Shown here piece by piece: positions 43,801 to 55,700 of a stretch of DNA of 64,000 bases; positions within the stretch are counted from its first letter, which is position 1, and each line of letters starts with the position of its first letter. Position numbers and translations under genes: made by a program. The stretch spans positions 64,701,837-64,765,836 of the forward strand of contig CATIUR010000004.1 in NCBI GenBank assembly GCA_949592205.1, read 5' to 3'. The notes under the pieces were generated by a model, which was not told the origin of the DNA, did not search any database, and worked only from the letters and a program-made list of their open reading frames with translations. The stretch comes from Helichrysum umbraculigerum. Lineage: Eukaryota > Streptophyta > Magnoliopsida > Asterales > Asteraceae.

Positions 43801-45299
43801 AACCACTTCGGGTTCGAGCCCTCAGTATGACCATTCACAACAATTTAAACATTCAAATTCTCACTGCTCAACTCGAAGCCTTAAAACCCGAAAATGTCAA
43901 AGATGAAGCCTTGCGAGGCATGGATAAACAATTCGAAATCAGACCTAACGGAATTAGGTATTTCTCAAACCGAATCTGGTTGCCTAAATTTGGGGACCTA
44001 CGAGACTTGGTGATGGATGAAGCTCACAAGTCTAAATATTCTATCCACCCGGGGTCCGATAAAATGTACCACGGTATCAAGGACTTCTACTGGTGGCCGA
44101 ACATGAAAGCTGAAATCGCCACCTATGTCAGCAAGTGCCTTACTTGCTCCAAGGTTAAAATCGAATATCAAAAACCTTCTGGTTTACTTCAACAACCCAG
44201 TCTTCCTGAATGGAAATGGGAACAAATTTCCATGGACTTCATAACCAAACTACCCAAATCCTCGAACGGTTGCGATTCCATTTGGGTGATCGTGGATCGT
44301 CTCACAAAGTCTGCTCACTTCCTGGCAATCAAGGAATCCGACAAAATGGAACGCCTCACCAGAATCTACCTGAAGGAAATCGTGACCAAACACGGCGTTC
44401 CAATCTCAATTATCTCAGATAGAGGTAGTCGTTTCACTTCACAATTTTGGCAATCACTTCAAAGATCTCTAGGTACTCGACTTGATATGAGTACCGCATA
44501 CCATCCTCAAACCGACGGCCAAAGTGAACGAACCATTCAAACACTGGAAGACATGCTACGGGCCTGCGTAGTAGACTTCGGTGTAAACTGGGAAAAACAC
44601 CTACCATTGTGCGAGTTCTCGTACAACAACAGTTATCATACCAGCATTAAAGCTGCACCTTTCGAGGCACTGTACGGTCGTAAGTGCCGGTCACCTATCT
44701 GTTGGACTGAAGTTGGGGACAGCCAACTCACGGGTCCAGAAATCATTCACGAGACGACCGAGAGAATCGTAGAAATTCAAAACAAACTCAAAGCCGCGCA
44801 TGATCGTCAGAAAAGTTATGCTGATGTGAGACGCAAGCCACTCGAGTTCCAGGTGGGGGATCGAGTTCTACTCAAAGTATCGCCTTGGAAAGGCGTAATC
44901 CGGTTTGGCAAACGAGGGAAGTTGAATCCCAGATACATTGGACCATTCGAGATCCTCGAAAGGATTGGTCCAGTGGCTTATCGATTGCAGCTGCCATCTG
45001 AACTCAGCAGCGTGCATCCCACATTTCATGTTTCAAATCTGAAGAAGTGTCTGTCTGATGAGACACTTATCATTCCACTCGATGAAATTCGAGTTGACGA
45101 GAAACTTCACTTTGTTGAGGAACCCGCCGAGATCATGGACCGTGAGGTCAAACAACTTAAACAAAGTCGTATTCCCATTGTAAAGGTTAGGTGGAATTCG
45201 CGGCGCGGTCCGGAATTCACCTGGGAACGGGAAGACCAAATGCGACTCAAGTATCCTCAACTCTTTACTGATTCCACGTCAAACACAACTTCAACATAA
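40854..45299 (+). CDS. Element G gag-pol polyprotein (1481 aa from the gag ATG)
   Basis: Residue numbers here count from the upstream ATG at 40776. Order: gag (TWWKTH capsid motif; CPKCNYHHFGQC; knuckles CNNCRRFGHLTKDC and CYECGNPGHFRDTC), protease DTGAD (412-416), RT (FIDDIL, Asp 748-749), RNase H (Asp 895, Glu 932, Asp 957, Asp 1000), integrase HHCC (1091, 1099, 1121, 1124) and DD35E (1154, 1215, 1251), then a chromodomain-like end (VKVRWNSRRGPEFTWERED, YPQLF). I chose the start at 40854 because D begins the same way. No stop or frameshift, but several usually constant residues differ from E and F: FGMC for FRMC and RYVHYEF for RYGHYEF in RT, and MRQCRW for MRQRRW after RNase H. The frame is complete but may be weakened. 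Confidence 0.93.
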   Translation: MPPRRQITLSEAEIAGIIARSVTEALATRTPPGSEDTATNTPPPKPCSYKDFLSCKPLYFKGTEGAIGLIRWIERTESVFSLCDCTENNKVKFAAYTFQEGALTWWKTHANSVGLEVANRLPWAELKKKLMEKYCPEEELHRLEEEFWHLEVQGNDVAEYTTKFQQFALLCPSLVEPESKGIKKYIRRLPENIQGNVASSKPTTTESAIRLAHELMALVVSRETSNTSSSNNNKRKSTEHHHNSNKKNNAIQVYTTNSESNRSYTGDMPYCPKCNYHHFGQCNPPCNNCRRFGHLTKDCRAPKSNNNPSDKNARQPKSCYECGNPGHFRDTCPKLKNKGNNNNNSRNNNNVKSSAFVINSGDARQDPNVVTGMFLLNNLTASILFDTGADRSFISDEFCPLLDITPVALDVKYTVELANGKLIETNSVIPNCTLNLADEIFSIDLMPVEIGSFDVIVGMDWLSKHRAEIICHDKIVRIPLAVGRTLVIQGETGGTRLNIISCLKTRKFLRKGYPAILAHIMEKKSEAKRLEDVPIVRDFPEVFPEELPGLPPPRQVEFSIDLVPGAAPVARAPYRLAPSELQELSTQLQELLERGFIRPSSSPWGAPVLFVKKNDGSFGMCIDYRELNKLTVKNRYPLPRIDDLFDQLQGSSCYSKIDLRSGYHQLRVRDADIPKTAFRTRYVHYEFQVMPFGLTNAPAVFMDLMNRVCKPYLDKFVIVFIDDILIYSRNKEEHAQHLKTILELLKHEELYAKFSKCEFWIKTVQFLGHVIDSQGIHVDPSKIEAIKDWQSPTTPTEVRQFLGLAGYYRRFIENFSKIAIPLTMLTQKDKKFDWTDKQESAFQLLKQKLCSAPILSLPEGTDDFVVYCDASHQGLGCVLMQRDKVIAYASRQLKIHEKNYTTHDLELGAVVFALKIWRHYLYGTRCTIFTDHKSLQHIFDQKDLNMRQCRWVELLTDYDCELKYHPGKANVVADALSRKERVKPLRVRALSMTIHNNLNIQILTAQLEALKPENVKDEALRGMDKQFEIRPNGIRYFSNRIWLPKFGDLRDLVMDEAHKSKYSIHPGSDKMYHGIKDFYWWPNMKAEIATYVSKCLTCSKVKIEYQKPSGLLQQPSLPEWKWEQISMDFITKLPKSSNGCDSIWVIVDRLTKSAHFLAIKESDKMERLTRIYLKEIVTKHGVPISIISDRGSRFTSQFWQSLQRSLGTRLDMSTAYHPQTDGQSERTIQTLEDMLRACVVDFGVNWEKHLPLCEFSYNNSYHTSIKAAPFEALYGRKCRSPICWTEVGDSQLTGPEIIHETTERIVEIQNKLKAAHDRQKSYADVRRKPLEFQVGDRVLLKVSPWKGVIRFGKRGKLNPRYIGPFEILERIGPVAYRLQLPSELSSVHPTFHVSNLKKCLSDETLIIPLDEIRVDEKLHFVEEPAEIMDREVKQLKQSRIPIVKVRWNSRRGPEFTWEREDQMRLKYPQLFTDSTSNTTST

Positions 45300-45321
45300 A
45301 TTTCGGGACGAAATTCTTCTA

Positions 45322-45333
45322 ACAGGGGGAGAA
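45322..45333 (+). other. Polypurine tract, element G
   Basis: ACAGGGGGAGAA, preceded by AATTTCGGGACGAAATT. The 3' LTR that should start at 45334 is absent beyond TG or TGT. Confidence 0.8.
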
Positions 45334-45345
45334 TGTTGTTAGTTA

Positions 45346-46955
45346 AAATTGAGGGTTGGTTTTGTGAAATTGTTGTTAGTTAAGATTGTTATTGTTGATT
45401 ACTAACGAGATTCTAGCTTAAGATTACAAAGTTATGGTGATTCTTAGGGTTTATGATGATTTTGATGGGTTATTGATTATAATCCAAAAATTTAAGGTTG
45501 TAGTAATTATATTAGTGTTAGTTGATGATTAAATGATGATTATAATATAAACCCTAACTTAGAAATGATGAAGTTGATATATGATCATTAATAAAGTTTG
45601 TGAGTTTGGTTGATTTTGAAGAATCCATGTTTTAAGTTGATGTTATTAGTGTATAATTGATAAGTATTGTTAATGATTATATTATAAGGGATTAATGATG
45701 ATGATTAACATTATTCAAGTTAAAAGTTATAAAGTGATTAAGTGTTCTTGAGAATTTTGATGATTATCATTGGTTATATGACATATTTGATATGGTGTAT
45801 AATTTAAAACACTTGATTGATAATCAAAGAGTAATGTTGCAAATTATTGACTAAGTATTCATTAAACCATGTGTTAGGGGTTTTGAATGAATTAGTGATA
45901 TTTGATGGTAATGATCTTATTAAAGATTTAACCATGTTAATGGGGATAATAAAAGTTGATTAAATGAGGTGGTGGACATAACGATCATAAACTTGATAAT
46001 TGAGTTTGAATTGTGTTGTTGATATGGTTATTTATAATATTGGAATGATGTTGTATAGATTTTGAGACAAGTAACTAACTTGTGTTATTCCATTGTATTC
46101 TCAGATGTGGAGAAGACTCAGCGATATTAGACTACTGAGTGGACGGCGGAGGTATTGGTGAGTGAAACAATGTACCTTCAGCGTAACTTAGTTGTAACAG
46201 ATTGGTTACAACGGGTAAACGTGGTTTTACCGATTATAGACTTATTATTGACATGTTGCTTTGATAGATATAGATTTTGTGATATCTGGCCTTTGGGCAT
46301 ATGTGTTTAATTGAAGGTCAACATGGTTTGGGCTTAAGGGTACTATTGAGTTGCCAACACAGGTCCTTGTACACGGTTGGTTATAGGAATACTGTGTTGT
46401 GTGGGTAAATAGTACCTAGGCTATCGGTTTACCGCTGTATTGGCCTGAAGTTGGTGTGAGGTTGCTTGGGAGCCACCCGGGCATGAGGGCGCCTCAAGGA
46501 CCGCCGATCCTCCTTGTGGATATTTGTTTGCGATGCTTTATGCGGTAAACAAATGATTGTGTGTTTACGATGCTGTTGCTGTAAACTGGTTTATTATGCG
46601 ATGCTTAGTTGTAAACAGATTTGCTATGCTAGGTTGCATTGTAGGTTATTGGTTCATTCACTTAGCGTTGAGCTAATCCCCCACATTACCACTCCTTGCA
46701 GGATATGATTAGATTATGGGATGAGCAAGGAGCTGCTGACTGGATGGAATGTTTGACGACCCGATGTTTACTCTGATCTTTGATTTTATAAAATCATTGT
46801 TGTCTTTCAAATTATGTAACACCCAAAATGATAAATTATGTTTTGAAATAGATTGACTAATATGAGTATTATATAACGTATAATTATTAATGTTTGTTGG
46901 ACTTTCGCTTCCGGCTATTAAAAAAAAATGGTTCTGAAATATGAGGGGTGTTATA
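45346..46955 (+). repeat. LTR2', truncated 5' LTR of A2
   Basis: Homology begins AATTGAGGGTTGG at about 45347, equal to 51479 in LTR3, and runs to GGTGTTATA. The 13 bases before it (TGTTGTTAGTTAA) repeat a segment found 37 bp downstream, as in a slipped repair junction. Confidence 0.87.
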
Positions 46956-48270
46956 AATTGGTATCAGAGCATCGGTTTGGGTGAATTGAGCATTGTATGG
47001 TGTTCAATCCCAAATCTAGATTTGTGTCAAGTCAAACATTCCAGAAGGTGGGGTTAGTTGTTGCATGAGAATTGGGTAGTAGGATATGTACTAACGCTTA
47101 ACAAGATGTGAGATTGTGTTTGATTGCAGAGAAGGAGGAACATGAGTAACCGACTGGTACTCTCAATGATTCCTCTATGTTCGTTGGTGTAATAGCATCA
47201 GGTAATGCTCTATAAGCTTGTTCAAAGTAAATAAGTTTGAATTGTTTACTTACTATGATGACTATGATTAGTAAAGTAAATTGATTTTGTCTATGTGTTT
47301 AGCATAGTTGATTATGTGCTTAGTAGTAAATCTTGATAGATTAAATTGAAATGACTTTCCATAAGGGAAATAATGAGGTGTTGGTATACCACAAGTAAGG
47401 TGTTTAAAGTCAAATTGAGTAACGACTATATTAAAAGAGATAAATATGGTTAGATGTTTATTTTCTTGGCATTGAGCATGATTTTGATTAAACAATAAAC
47501 TTTGTGTTAAAGGTGGTATTGTAAGAAGTCAAAATGATCAACGAGTTTTTATATGTATTGGCAAGTTTTAGGAAAGGTCAATGTTGAATACTTGTGTAAT
47601 TGTGTAAATACGATGTTAATATGTGAAATTGGTGTTTTAAAGTTATGTTATGCCGCCAATAGTGAAAATGGGTTGGTTTGACTTAAATTAGTCAAAGGTA
47701 TGTGGATTGGGTGATAGAATAGTGATTATATGGTCATAAACCCAAACGGGTCATTTAAGTGCCCAAATGGGTCACTTAGTGATAAAACGGCTAAAATTGA
47801 TGTGGATGGTGTATGATGAATGTTAAAGTGACCTAGAGTCATAAGTATAAATAAAATGTGGGTTGAAAGTGTTAATGTTGTCATTATAAATGGAATTGGT
47901 AAAAATGTCCATTTGGACCCCTAAACGGGTCAGGGTGTCAAAACAATGTATAATGAGAGTTTGAAGGTGACGAATATGCCCTAACGTCACAATTATATAT
48001 AGAAACATGTTGGTAAAAGGTGGAAGTCAGAAACCAAGTTGTTTGAGATATAGCGTGTTAACCAAAATGGTCGAAAATGGTCAAAAATGAGTCGTACGTC
48101 CTTTTTCTCGTAAAACATGTAAATTGAAAAAGTGTAAAAAGGGAAAGTTTCATTTTGGCATAGTGGACGTTCCTGCAAAATTTTAGAGTCTAACTCTAAA
48201 CGAGTAAAAAGTTATACACTATTGAAATTGGCTAAAAATTCGAATTTTGCTGAAACTCAAATTCCTTCTT

Positions 48271-48526
48271 GGGAACGCGATCCCAATGATTTCTCCGGAT
48301 CGCATTCGTACGTGAAATTTTATCACAGATTATTTTTTCTCTTGGGAACGCGATCCCAGCCAATTTCCAGGACCGCGTTTGCGTGTGTAATTCGGGATCG
48401 GATGCATTTTTCTCTTGTGAACGCGATCCCGCTTGTTTTTCCGGATCGCGTTTGCCTGACCAATTTTGTTACAAAAGGATTTTAACTGGGGAACGCGATC
48501 CTGACCTGTTTTCCCGGATCGCGTTA
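48271..48526 (+). repeat. Four-unit GAACGCGATCC hairpin array in I2
   Basis: Same four units as in I1 and I3, with more substitutions. Several arms are still perfectly paired, for example the last unit. Confidence 0.83.
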
Positions 48527-49535
48527 GTAAGTAAAAAAAAAAAAAAAATTTTTTTTTTGCGACGTTCGACGTAATATTTGAAGTAGAAAATTTTGTTAGA
48601 ATATTTCGGTGTTAGAATAAGACGAAATTTACAGGGTCACTCAGAAACGGCCAAACGGTCAAAGCTATTAGCTTTGCTATAAGCCCTGGCAGTTTTGGGC
48701 ACTTCGGGGTCGTTTGGGGCCCGAAAACGGCATTTTACAGTTTTTTGGACCTTATATTGAACTTTTGACTTATGTTTTGTATTGGGTTCTTGTTTTTTCG
48801 AGCCCAGGGATCATTCCTATGACTAAATATGATATTATAAGGTGTTTTAAGAGGTCCTCAGGTTTTATTGAGTATGAGTTATTTTCAAGCTGTGTATTCT
48901 CCGTATTGTTGATTGTGGCCAACTGTTGTTGTTGGTGATTTAAATTCTTGAGTTATATGGACTAAGTGAAATAGGATGAAGTAAATAGGACATCTAAAAT
49001 ATTAAAAATGGTTAAAATAAGTATTCTTAGAGTTTGAAAAGAAATGTATGAGTTTATACTTATTTGATATTTGTCAATAGAGTTTTAATGTGCATGTTTG
49101 ATATGATATGTTTATTTATAATACAACTAAAGAAGGATAGGTTGAAGAGAATATGCTGAGTATTACACATGGTATTGATAAAATGTTTAGTATTGAATGT
49201 ACTATTAATATTAAGTGATGTAATTAGTAAATGGCCTTGAATCAGGTAGTAAAGAAGTTGATTGAAATAATAGTGTTAGACATTGCACCTGAGTTAATGA
49301 TATAATAAAAAGAGGTGTTGAATGTCTGTGTTGTTTATGTAAACTTGATAATATGTGTAATGTACATTCAAAATGATAAGTTGAAATGGTAGCAAACTAA
49401 TACTTGATGATATATCTGCTGCTACGGGCTGTTATCATTGTCTAAATGGTTGATACCATTGTTATGATATAGGTAAGGGTAAAGGGTAATAAATTTTGAG
49501 AGATCGAAGTGGCCTGAGAATTAAGTGTGACTGAC

Positions 49536-49572
49536 ATAATATGACGACGTCTGGCCAACGTATTCATATTAT
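49536..49572 (+). other. Conserved 37-nt stem-loop in I2
   Basis: ATAATATG/CATATTAT stem, loop CTGGCCA. Confidence 0.7.
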
Positions 49573-50971
49573 GCCATTTCGCATGGAGTTGTTGGGGCTA
49601 CTAAGTACCAAATGAAGTTAAATGATTTTAAAATAACGGGTAACATATGTTGACCTGCAGTTATGAAATAGTTATTGACTGACTAATATAAGGTGGTAGT
49701 AAGCTACTCAACTAGTGTTTAATGTGGAGACGTTGTAAAGGAAGAATTTGAACGGTTTATACTACTTTTTGAAAATGAGTATGTGATTATTCGTTTGTAA
49801 TATTTGAGGCTTAGTGAAGACTAACATAGCCGGATAGCCTAATATTAGAAAATTATGTGAAACTATGTCCTTGGGAAAAGTAAAATAGTCTGGGAAAATA
49901 AGGGTTTTATTTATTGGATTGATAATTTTATTATAATTATGAGCGAATTACATATAATCTTTCGTATTGTTGCATATCTAATGACTAGATAAAGTGGTAA
50001 ATTGTAATTTGAAAAAGTTATGTGATGAAATAAGTTAAGTAGAGGTCAGCTAAAATGGATTAAATGTGTGAATATTGTTGAAAATGTGTTGATTATTAGC
50101 ACATTTTGATAATGTGGTACGTGTGCTGAGATAGCAAGTACCCATTGATGCATAATAGCAATTATCTATTAAGATTGGTGCTATTTGATTTTGTAGATTA
50201 TGATTTTAATAATAGGAATTGACTTGTACTTTGCTTTAAAAGGTGGGATTAAAGCGGTATGATTTGAAACACAGGTGAGTAATAGACTTTACAGGATCAA
50301 ATTGTGTTCCAATTGTTAAAACTGACCTTAAGATAAATAGTTGTGATGGATAAGGTTATTGATATTTCATCATTTAAGGATGATGTATGCGGTTAATTGC
50401 TTACATGATCTGAATTAAATTCTCATTGCGGAGATGAGCATTGTAGTTTTATAAACACTGTTGTTGTTTGTTAAAAAGAAAGAAGGTAAGTATTTATATT
50501 TGGTTTAAAGATCCTAGCGTGTCGCTAGTTTTCTGATTAAGATTAAAATAAATGATTATGTGATTCACTTATTTTAAATGATTATGTGATCCAAAGTGTT
50601 TATATGGATAAGTATAAGGGTTCATAAAATCTAGTGGTGTTTGTATTCACAATTTGTTTGATGAAGTAATGAATGATATGTGTATTTTATGATAGTAAAA
50701 TAAATAGAATTAAAAGCTCAAAGTATGGGCTTAGGAGAGCTCAATTGAAATACACGCTGGTGACGTGTAAGTAGATGAAATAAAATATAACCATGTAAGT
50801 ATATTATAATGTGTACTCGTTTAGTGTTTATGTGGATGCATAGATACTTAGGCTAATGTACACACACGTTGTTTGTGCCTATACTAGTTATTGCTTATGT
50901 GATTCTATTATAATAGGTTAACTGGGTGCGATTAGATTTCGAGGACGAAATCTCTTTAAGGGGGAGAGATT

Positions 50972-53085
50972 TGTAACATCCTCGTTTTGGGCCTAGTTGA
51001 AATCGGTAAATTCTTCATTTTATTTAACTATTTAAATTGTGTCATAAATGATTTCTATTATTTGGGCATTGAAAATAATCGGTCAAACGGTTAAATGACT
51101 TATTGTGGATGGTAAAATATTACATGTTTTAAATTAATTTAGTTGACGGTAAAATAATATTGTATTTTCCCGCAAATGGTTTTTAAGTTCCAGACAATAA
51201 TAAATACGGGGAATGAAAATTAACATTTATATGGTATACTCTAGGGATTAAGTTGGTTTTTATTTCTCTCCCTCCTACATACATACATACACTATGCATA
51301 CATACACCAAGGAAACCCTAAATCAAAACATGAAGAAATCATCAAATTGGAGCTTCATAACTCGAATTCAAGCTTCCTTAATCATCTAGAACAAGGTATG
51401 ATCTCTTGTTCTTCATTTTCCATAACCTAGAAATTGGGGTTTTTGGGGTTTTTGCTAATTAGTAAGTTTAATCCGAAATTGAGGGTTGGTTTTGTGAAAT
51501 TGTTGTTAGTTAAGATTGTTATTGTTGATTACTAACGAGATTCTAGCTTAAGATTACAAAGTTATGGTGATTCTTAGGGTTTATGATGATTTTGATGGGT
51601 TATTGATTATAATCCAAAATTTTAAGGTTGTAGTAATTATATTAGTGTTAGTTGATGATTAAATGATGATTATAATATAAACCCTAACTTAGAAATGATG
51701 AAGTTGATATATGATCATTAATAAAGTTTGTGAGTTTGGTTGATTTTGAAGAATCCATGTTTTAAGTTGATGTTTTTAGTGTATAATTGATAAGTATTGT
51801 TAATGATTATATTATAAGGGATTAATGATGATGATTAACATTATTCAAGTTAAAAGTTATAAAGTGATTAAGTGTTCTTGAGAATTTTGATGATTATCAT
51901 TGGTTATATGACATATTTGATATGGTGTATAATTTAAAACACTTGATTGATAATCAAAGAGTAATGTTGCAAATTATTGACTAAGTATTCATTAAACCAT
52001 GTGTTAGGGGTTTTGAATGAATTAGTGATATTTGATGGTAATGATCTTATTAAAGATTTAACCATGTTAATGGGGATAATAAAAGTTGATTAAATGAGGT
52101 GGTGGACATAACGATCATAAACTTGATAATTGAGTTTGAATTGTGTTGTTGATATGGTTATTTATAATATTGGAATGATGTTGTATAGATTTTGAGACAA
52201 GTAACTAACTTGTGTTATTCCATTGTATTCTCAGATGTGGAGAAGACTCAGCGATATTAGACTACTGAGTGGACGGCGGAGGTATTGGTGAGTGAAACAA
52301 TGTACCTTCAGCGTAACTTAGTTGTAACAGATTGGTTACAACGGGTAAACGTGGTTTTACCGATTATAGACTTATTATTGACATGTTGCTTTGATAGATA
52401 TAGATTTTGTGATATCTGGCCTTTGGGCATATGTGTTTAATTGAAGGTCAACATGGTTTGGGCTTAAGGGTACTATTGAGTTGCCAACACAGGTCCTTGT
52501 ACACGGTTGGTTATAGGAATACTGTGTTGTGTGGGTAAATAGTACCTAGGCTATCGGTTTACCGCTGTATTGGCCTGAAGTTGGTGTGAGGTTGCTTGGG
52601 AGCCACCCGGGCATGAGGGCGCCTCAAGGACCGCCGATCCTCCTTGTGGATATTTGTTTGCGATGCTTTATGCGGTAAACAAATGATTGTGTGTTTACGA
52701 TGCTGTTGCTGTAAACTGGTTTATTATGTGATGCTTAGTTGTAAACAGATTTGCTATGCTAGGTTGCATTGTAGGTTATTGGTTCATTCACTTAGCGTTG
52801 AGGTAATCCCCCACATTACCACTCCTTGCAGGATATGATTAGATTATGGGATGAGCAAGGAGCTGCTGACTGGATGGAATGTTTGACGACCAGATGTTTA
52901 CTCTGATCTTTGATTTTATAAAATCATTGTTGTCTTTCAAATTATGTAACACCCAAAATGATAAATTATGTTTTGAAATAGATTGACTAATATGAGTATT
53001 ATATAATGTATAATTATTAATGTTTGTTGGACTTTCGCTTCCGGTTATTAAAAAAAAAATGGTTCTGAAATATGAGGGGGTTATA
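50972..53085 (+). repeat. LTR3, shared by A2 and A3
   Basis: Complete 2.11 kb family A LTR. Splice-like signals: donor GTATGATC at 51396, TTCTCAG ending 52234, GTGAGT at 52288, TTGCAG ending 52831. Its end reads GAGGGGGTTATA, lacking the TG of other copies. Confidence 0.9.
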
Positions 53086-54400
53086 AATTGGTATTAGAGC
53101 ATCGGTTTGGGTGAATTGAGCATTGTATGGTGTTCAATCCCAAATCTAAATTTGTGTCATGTCAAACATTCCAGAAGGCGGGGTTAGTTGTTGCATGAGA
53201 ATTGGGTAGTAGGATATGTACTAACGCTTAACAAGATGTGAGATTGTGTTTGATTGCAGAGAAGGAGGAACATGAGTAACCGACTGGTACTCTCAATGAT
53301 TCCTCTATGTTCGTTGGTGTAATAGCATCAGGTAATGCTCTATAAGCTTGTTCAAAGTAAATAAGTTTGAATTGTTTACTTACTATGATGACTATGATTA
53401 GTAAAGTAAATTGATTTTGTCTATGTGTTTAGCATAGTTGATTATGTGCTTAGTAGTAAATCTTGATAGATTAAATTGAAATGACTTTCCATAAGGGAAT
53501 TAATGAGGTGTTGGTATACCACAAGTAAGGTGTTTAAAGTCAAATTGAGTAACGACTATATTAAAAGAGATAAATATGGTTAGATGTTTATTTTCTTGGC
53601 ATTGAGCATGATTTTGATTAAACAATAAACTTTGTGTTAAAGGTGGTATTGTATGAAGTCAAAATGATCAACGAGTTTTTATATGTATTGGCAAGTTTTA
53701 GGAAAGGTCAATGTTGAATACTTGTGTAATTGTGTAAATACGATGTTAATATGTGAAATTGGTGTTTTAAAGTTATGTTATGCCGCCAATAGTGAAAATG
53801 GGTTGGTTTGACTTAAATTAGTCAAAGGTATGTGGATTGGGTGATAGAATAGTGATTATATGGTCATAAACCCAAACGGGTCATTTAAGTGCCCAAATGG
53901 GTCACTTAGTGATAAAACGGCTAAAATTGATGTGGATGGTGTATGATGAATGTTAAAGTGACCTAGAGTCATAAGTATAAATAAAATGTGGGTTGAAAGT
54001 GTTAATGTTGTCATTATAAATGGAATTGGTAAAAATGTCCATTTGGACCCCTAAACGGGTCAGGGTGTCAAAACAATGTATAATGAGAGTTTGAAGGTGA
54101 CGAATATGCCCTAACGTCACAATTATATATAGAAACATGTTGGTAAAAGGTGGAAGTCATAAACCAAGTTGTTTGAGATATAGCGTGTCAACCAAAATGG
54201 TCGAAAATGGTCAAAAATGAGTCGTACGTCCGTTTTCTCGTAAAACATGTAAATTGAAAAAGTATAAAAAGGGAAAGTTTCATTTTGGCATAGTGGACGT
54301 TCCTGCAAAATTTTAGAGTCTAACTCTAAACGAGTAAAAAGTTATACACGATTGAAATTGGCTAAAAATTCGAATTTTGCGGAAACTCAAATTCCTTCTT

Positions 54401-54656
54401 GGGAACGCGATCCCAATGATTTCTCCAGATCGCGTTCGTACGTGAAATTTTGTCACAGATTATTTTTTCTCTTGGGAACGCGATCACAGCAAATTTCCAG
54501 GATCGCGTTTGCGTGTGTAATTCGGGATCGGATGCATTTTTCTCTTGGGAACGCGATCCCACTTGCTTTTCCGAATCGCGTTTGCATGACCAATTTTGTT
54601 ACAGAAGGATTTTAACTGGGGAACGCGATCCTGACCTGTTTTCCCGGATCGCGTTA
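54401..54656 (+). repeat. Four-unit GAACGCGATCC hairpin array in I3
   Basis: Essentially the I1 array: all frames crossing it are identical to those in I1 apart from the poly-A/T tract that follows. Confidence 0.85.
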
Positions 54657-55663
54657 GTAAGTAAAAAAAAAAAATTTTTTTTTTTTTGCGACGTTCGACG
54701 TAATACTTGAAGTAGAAAATTTTGTTAGAAAATTTCGGTGTTAGAATAAGACAAAATTTACAGGGTCACTCGGAAAAGGCCCGACGGTCAAAGCTCTTAA
54801 CTTGGTATGAGCCCTGGCAGTTTTGGGCACTTCGGGGTCGTTTGGGGCCCGAAAACGGCATTTTACTGTTTTTCGGACCTTATATTGAACTTTTGACTTA
54901 TGTTTTGTATTGGGTCCTTGTTTTTTCGAGCCCAGGGATCATTCCTATGACTAAATATGATATTATAAGGTGTTTTAAGAGGTCCTCAGGTTTTATTGAG
55001 TATGAGTTATTTTCAAGCTGTGTATTCTCCGTATTGTTGATTGTGGCCAACTGTTGTTGTTGGTGATTTAAATTCTTGAGTTATATGGACTAAGTGAAAT
55101 AGGATGAAGTAAGTAAGTCATCTAAAATATTGGAAATGGTTAAAATAAGTATTCTTAGAGTTTGAAAAGAAGTGTATGAGTTTATACTTATTTGATATTT
55201 GTCAATAGAGTTTTAATGTGCATGTTTGATATGATATGTTTATTTATAATACAACTAAAGAAGGATAGGTTGAAGAGAATATGCTGAGTATTACACATGG
55301 TATTGATAAAATGTTTAGTATTGAATGTACTATTAATATTAAGTGATGTAATTAGTAAATGGCCTTGAATCAGGTAGTAAAGAAGTTGATTAAAATAATA
55401 GTGTTAGACATTGCACCTGAGTTAATGATATAATAAAAAGAGGTGTTGAGTGTCTGTGTTGTTTATGTAAACTTGATAATATGTGTAATGTACATTCAAA
55501 ATGATAAGTTGAAATGGTAGCAAACTAATACTTGATGATATATCTGCTGCTACGGGCTGTTATCATTGTGTAAATGGTTGATACCATTGTTATGATATAG
55601 GTAAGGGTAAAGGGTAATAAATTTTGAGAGATCGAAGTGGCATGAGAATTAAGTGTGACTGAC

Positions 55664-55700
55664 ATAATATGACGACGTCTGGCTAACGTATTCATATTAT
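55664..55700 (+). other. Conserved 37-nt stem-loop in I3
   Basis: The stem is unchanged; the loop is CTGGCTA. Confidence 0.7.

Larger units (their letters stand above)
37932..45336 (+). mobile_element. Element G: Ty3/gypsy retrotransposon lacking its 3' LTR
   Basis: 5' LTR 37932-40400, primer site, a short ORF0 remnant, a complete gag-pol and a polypurine tract (about 45322-45333). Where the 3' LTR should start, only TG or TGT is left. Family A LTR sequence then begins, at an LTR position earlier than where LTR2 stopped on the left. No TSD can be shown. The 3' LTR was lost by recombination or faulty repair. Confidence 0.85.
46956..50971 (+). other. Internal region I2 of A2 (non-coding)
   Basis: Primer site at 46959-46970, polypurine tract at 50958-50969. 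Hairpin array at 48271-48526 with its own differences (GGACCGCG, GTGAACGCG). Stem-loop at 49536-49572. No coding frame. A small 14-bp insertion near 49673 (ATTGACTGACTAAT) is shared with I3 and not with I1. Confidence 0.85.
45337..53085 (+). mobile_element. Element A2: family A unit with truncated 5' LTR
   Basis: LTR2' (about 45346-46955, first ~0.5 kb missing), internal region I2 (46956-50971), LTR3 (50972-53085). LTR2' and LTR3 share a 9-bp deletion (GATGATTATCATTGG near 45760 and 51890) that LTR1, LTR2 and LTR4 lack. They are therefore a true pair, distinct from A1. Confidence 0.85.
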
